DNA of 18,347 nucleotides, from positions 1-18,347 of the forward strand of contig JALSJL010000214.1 in assembly GCA_026989405.1 (NCBI GenBank), written 5' to 3'. This stretch comes from Marinosulfonomonas sp. (GTDB lineage: Bacteria > Pseudomonadota > Alphaproteobacteria > Rhodobacterales > Rhodobacteraceae). This document shows, piece by piece, positions 15,333 to 18,347 of the stretch (the stretch's first letter is position 1; each line of letters starts with the position of its first letter). The translations under genes and the position numbers were made by a program. The notes beneath the pieces are model-generated. The model was given only the letters and a program-made list of their open reading frames with translations, did not search any database and had not been told where the DNA came from.

Positions 15333-15926
15333 TCAGCCGCCCTTCTGGCCGTAGGCCGTGCCCCAGCCCCAGGCGCCCGAGCCGAAGCCACGCGCGACGA
15401 CACGCTCGCGGTAGACCGCCGAGACCACATCGCCATCACCGGCCAGCAGCGCCTTGGTGGCGCACATCTCGGCGCAGATCGGCAACTTGCCTTCCGCGAT
15501 CCGGTTGCGGCCGTATTTCTGGAACTCGGCCTGGCTCATGTCCTCTTCGGGGCCACCGGCGCAGAATGTGCACTTGTCCATCTTGCCGCGGCTGCCGAAG
15601 TTGCCGGCCTGCGGATACTGCGGCGCGCCGAACGGGCAGGCGTAAAAGCAATAGCCGCAGCCGATGCACAGGTCCTTGGAGTGCAGCACGATGCCGTCCT
15701 CCGTCTGGTAGAAGCAATCCACCGGACAGACCGCCATGCAGGGCGCATCCGAACAATGCATGCACGCGATCGAGATCGAGCGCTCGCCCGGCGTGCCATC
15801 GTTGATGGTCACGACCTTGCGTCGGTTGATGCCCCAGGGCACCTCGTGCTCGTTCTTGCACGCGGTGACGCAGGCGTTGCATTCGATGCAGCGTTCCGCG
15901 TCGCAGAGAAATTTTACTCGTGCCAT
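15333..15926 (-). CDS. fdhB: Formate dehydrogenase beta subunit, four-cluster ferredoxin
   Basis: This subunit relays electrons between the molybdenum subunit and cytochrome b. The start is the ATG at 15926 (MARVKFL), with AAGGAGA at 15935-15941, 8 bases upstream. A TTG at 15944 is less likely. The protein has 197 residues. Four 4Fe-4S clusters are predicted: Cys13/16/19/23, Cys55/58/63/67, Cys87/90/93/97, and Cys119/122 with Cys151/155. E. coli FdnH is about 294 residues with a C-terminal membrane anchor. This version has no membrane helix and ends in a short Gly/Trp/Ala tail, as in the FDH3-type beta subunits. Its ribosome binding site lies across the fdhA stop, so alpha and beta are closely linked. 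Confidence 0.93.
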   Translation of the reverse strand: MARVKFLCDAERCIECNACVTACKNEHEVPWGINRRKVVTINDGTPGERSISIACMHCSDAPCMAVCPVDCFYQTEDGIVLHSKDLCIGCGYCFYACPFGAPQYPQAGNFGSRGKMDKCTFCAGGPEEDMSQAEFQKYGRNRIAEGKLPICAEMCATKALLAGDGDVVSAVYRERVVARGFGSGAWGWGTAYGQKGG

Positions 15927-15934
15927 TTCTCGGT

Positions 15935-15941
15935 TCTCCTT
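15935..15941 (-). promoter_or_regulatory. Ribosome binding site deciding the fdhB start
   Basis: AAGGAGA on the minus strand lies 8 bases before the ATG at 15926 and touches the last base of the fdhA stop. It favours the MARVKFL start over the TTG at 15944, which has no such site. Confidence 0.7.
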
Positions 15942-18347
15942 CAAGCTGCAGTGATCTTGCAGAGCGACGCCTTGGTCTCCTGCATCTGGGTGACGCTGTC
16001 ATAGCCGTAGGTCATGGCCGTGTTGGCCGCTTCGCCCAGCACGTAAGGGTCGGCGCCCTCGGGGTATTTGTCCCGCAGGTCCTCGCCCTGGAAATGCCCG
16101 CCAAAGTGGAACGGCAGGAAGGCCACGCCTTCGCCGACCCGCTCGGTGACCAGTGCGGCGACCTTGATCTTGGCGCCCTCTGGCCCTTCCACCCAGACCT
16201 GCTGGCCGTCACGGATGCCGATATTGTTGGCATCGCGCGGGTGGACTTCCACGAACATTTCCTGCTGCAGCTCCGCCAGCCACGGGTTTGAGCGGGTCTC
16301 GTCGCCGCCGCCTTCATATTCGACCAGCCGCCCGGACGTCAGGATCATCGGGTAATCCTTGGAAAAGTCCTGCTTCTGGATCGAGGCATAAAGCGTCGGC
16401 AGGCGATAATCGCGCCGGTCCTCGTAGGTCGGGTAGTCCTTCACCAGATCGCGCCGGTTGGTGTAAAGCGGCTCGCGGTGGATCGGGATCGGGTCCGGGA
16501 AGGTCCAGACATTGGCCCGCGCCTTGGCGTTGCCGAAGGGGGCGCATTCATGGGCGATGGCGACCCGCTGGATGCCGCCCGAAAGGTCGGTCTTCCAGTT
16601 GGTCTTGTCGCCGGCGATGGCCTCGATGGTGGCCCGCTCCTCGTCGGTCAGATCACCGTCCCAGCCCAGTTGCTTGAGCATCGCCATGGTGAACTCGGGG
16701 TAGCCGTCCTGGATCTCCGAGTTCTGGCTGTAGACGCCCTCGGCCAGCAGGTTCACCCCGTCGCGTTCCACCCCGAAACGGGCGCGGAAGGTCAGGCCGC
16801 CTTTCGAGACCGGCTTGGACATGTCGTAAAGGTTCGGCGTCCCCGGGTGCCCCATTTCGGGCGTGCCCCAGCAGGGCCAGGGAAGACCGTAGTATTCCCC
16901 ATCCACCGGGCCGCCCACGGCTTGCAGCGTGGTGCGGTCAAAGGTGTGCTGGTTGGCCATGTGCGCCTTGATGCGCTCGGGGGCCCAGCCGGTATAGCCG
17001 ATGGTCCACATGGCGCGGTTGAACTCGCGCGTGATGTCCTCGACATTGGGCTGGTTTTCGCCGTCCATCGAGATGTTGCGGAAGATGCGGTCGGCAAAGC
17101 CGAACTTGGCCGAGAACATCGCCATGATGTCCTGGTCCGGCAGGCTTTCGAACACCGGGTCCACCACCTTGTCGCGCCACTGAACCGAGCGGTTCGAGGC
17201 GGTCACCGAGCCGCGGGTCTCGAACTGGGTCGAGGCCGGCAGCAGGTAGACGCCATCGGTGCGGTCGTGCATCACCGCCGAGACCGTGGGGTAGGGGTCC
17301 ACCACCACCAGAAGGTCGAGCATCTCCATCGCCTTCTTCATCTCGACGCCGCGGGTCTGGCTGTTGGGGGCGTGACCCCAAAGCACCATCGCGCGCACGT
17401 TGTCCGGCTGGTCGATGTTCTCCTTGTCCTCGAGCACCCCGTCGATCCAGCGGCTGACCGGAATGCCCTTGAGGTTCATCAGCGACTTTTCCTTGCCATC
17501 CTTGCCGGTGATCGAGGCAAAGCGGCCCTTGAGCCAGTCGAGATCTTCCTCCCAGGCCCGCGCCCAGTGCGCCCAGGCCCCGGCCGACAGGCCGTAGTAG
17601 CCCGGCAGGGTGTGGCTGAGCACGCCCAGGTCGGTTGCGCCCTGCACGTTGTCATGGCCGCGGAAGATGTTCGCCCCGCCGCCCGAAGTGCCGATGTTGC
17701 CAAGCGCGAGCTGCAGGATGCAGTAGGCCCGCGTGTTGTTGTTGCCGATGGTGTGCTGGGTGCCGCCCATGCACCAGACCAGCGTGCCGGGGCGGTTGTT
17801 GGCGAGCGTGCGCGCAACGCGCTCCATCTGGCTGCCGGGCACGCCGGTGACGCGCTCGACCTCCTCGGGCGTCCACTTTTTCACCTCGGCGCGCACATCG
17901 TCCATGCCGTAGACCCGGGTGCGGATGTATTCCTTGTCTTCCCAGCCGTTCTCGAAGATGTGCCAGAGCAGGCCCCAGATGAAGCCGACGTCCGAACCCG
18001 AGCGGATGCGCACATATTCGTCGGCATGGGCCGCCGTGCGGGTAAAGCGCGGGTCCACCACGATCAGCGGCGCGTTGTTCTGCTCTTTCGCTTTCAGGAT
18101 ATGCAGCAGCGACACCGGATGCGCCTCGGCCGGGTTCGATCCGATCAGGATCATCGCGCGCGACTTGTGAATGTCGTTGTAGCTGTTGGTCATGGCGCCG
18201 TAGCCCCATGTGTTGGCCACGCCCGCAACCGTCGTCGAGTGGCAGATGCGCGCCTGGTGATCGACGTTGTTGGTGCCCCAGTAGGCGGCGAACTTGCGGA
18301 ACAGGTAGGCCTGCTCGTTGCTGTGCTTGGCGCTGCCCAGCCAGTAG
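15941..18347 (-). CDS. fdhA: Formate dehydrogenase alpha subunit, Mo/W-bis-MGD (5' partial)
   Basis: This is the catalytic molybdopterin subunit, oxidising formate to CO2, probably in the periplasm as in FdnG. About 801 C-terminal residues are visible. The frame is open to the right edge, so the GTG at 18220 is not a real start, and the Tat signal and N-terminal 4Fe-4S domain lie outside. The signature DHQARICHSTTVAG (Cys codon 18242-18244) aligns with the QARVUHG site of E. coli FdnG, with Cys in place of selenocysteine and the catalytic His next to it. Other features are GAMTNSYNDI, the LIGSNPAEAHP segment, GGTQHTIGNNN, and a C-terminal dinucleotide-binding domain with TSGRLVEYEGGGDETRSNPWLAE and VEVHPRDANNIGI. 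FdhB and FdhC follow directly, which supports formate dehydrogenase over other DMSO reductase family members. Confidence 0.94.
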   Translation of the reverse strand, partial: YWLGSAKHSNEQAYLFRKFAAYWGTNNVDHQARICHSTTVAGVANTWGYGAMTNSYNDIHKSRAMILIGSNPAEAHPVSLLHILKAKEQNNAPLIVVDPRFTRTAAHADEYVRIRSGSDVGFIWGLLWHIFENGWEDKEYIRTRVYGMDDVRAEVKKWTPEEVERVTGVPGSQMERVARTLANNRPGTLVWCMGGTQHTIGNNNTRAYCILQLALGNIGTSGGGANIFRGHDNVQGATDLGVLSHTLPGYYGLSAGAWAHWARAWEEDLDWLKGRFASITGKDGKEKSLMNLKGIPVSRWIDGVLEDKENIDQPDNVRAMVLWGHAPNSQTRGVEMKKAMEMLDLLVVVDPYPTVSAVMHDRTDGVYLLPASTQFETRGSVTASNRSVQWRDKVVDPVFESLPDQDIMAMFSAKFGFADRIFRNISMDGENQPNVEDITREFNRAMWTIGYTGWAPERIKAHMANQHTFDRTTLQAVGGPVDGEYYGLPWPCWGTPEMGHPGTPNLYDMSKPVSKGGLTFRARFGVERDGVNLLAEGVYSQNSEIQDGYPEFTMAMLKQLGWDGDLTDEERATIEAIAGDKTNWKTDLSGGIQRVAIAHECAPFGNAKARANVWTFPDPIPIHREPLYTNRRDLVKDYPTYEDRRDYRLPTLYASIQKQDFSKDYPMILTSGRLVEYEGGGDETRSNPWLAELQQEMFVEVHPRDANNIGIRDGQQVWVEGPEGAKIKVAALVTERVGEGVAFLPFHFGGHFQGEDLRDKYPEGADPYVLGEAANTAMTYGYDSVTQMQETKASLCKITAA

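Noticed and set aside
15242..15439. N-terminal extension of the cytochrome b gamma subunit upstream of 15241
   Set aside because: It overlaps fdhB, is rich in Arg and Ala, and would bury the clear signal peptide starting at 15241.

Overview
The window is high-GC DNA with the gene content and protein character of an alphaproteobacterium, most likely a member of the Rhodobacterales (Rhodobacter/Roseobacter relatives). This placement is inferred from protein character and gene order, not from a database search.

Left part, plus strand, about 1-7350: most of a SUF iron-sulfur cluster assembly operon. The order is sufB (5' end cut off), two paralogous small membrane proteins of unknown function, sufC, sufD, two Yip1-like membrane proteins, and sufS. 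From sufC to sufS every gene starts inside the stop codon of the gene before it, so this block is probably translationally coupled. A hairpin followed by six T residues closes the operon just after sufS. SufBCD is the scaffold and SufS supplies sulfur. The four membrane proteins have no assigned role in this pathway.

Middle, about 7355-7575: a tRNA-Arg (anticodon CCG) with its own plausible promoter, then a hairpin that separates the two opposing gene sets.

Right part, minus strand, 18347 down to 7576: a respiratory and regulatory block. In transcription order it holds a molybdopterin formate dehydrogenase alpha subunit (5' end beyond the window, Cys instead of selenocysteine), its four-cluster ferredoxin beta subunit, its cytochrome b gamma subunit, a YeeE/YedE sulfur-transport protein split into two genes, a NarI/DsrM-like cytochrome b, a CCG-domain iron-sulfur protein of the HdrD/DsrK type, an NtrC-type response regulator, and a Cache-HAMP sensor histidine kinase. 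FdhABC would pass electrons from formate to quinone. The cytochrome b plus CCG protein look like a minimal membrane-bound DsrMK/HmeCD-type module linking quinones to thiol/disulfide chemistry. The YeeE/YedE pair suggests uptake of a sulfur compound. The response regulator lacks the GAFTGA loop that contacts sigma-54, so it probably works with another sigma factor.

The most notable points are the undescribed membrane proteins embedded in the SUF operon, the formate dehydrogenase / DsrMK-like / split YeeE combination, and the GAFTGA-less regulator. No insertion sequence, integrase, CRISPR array or phage gene was seen.
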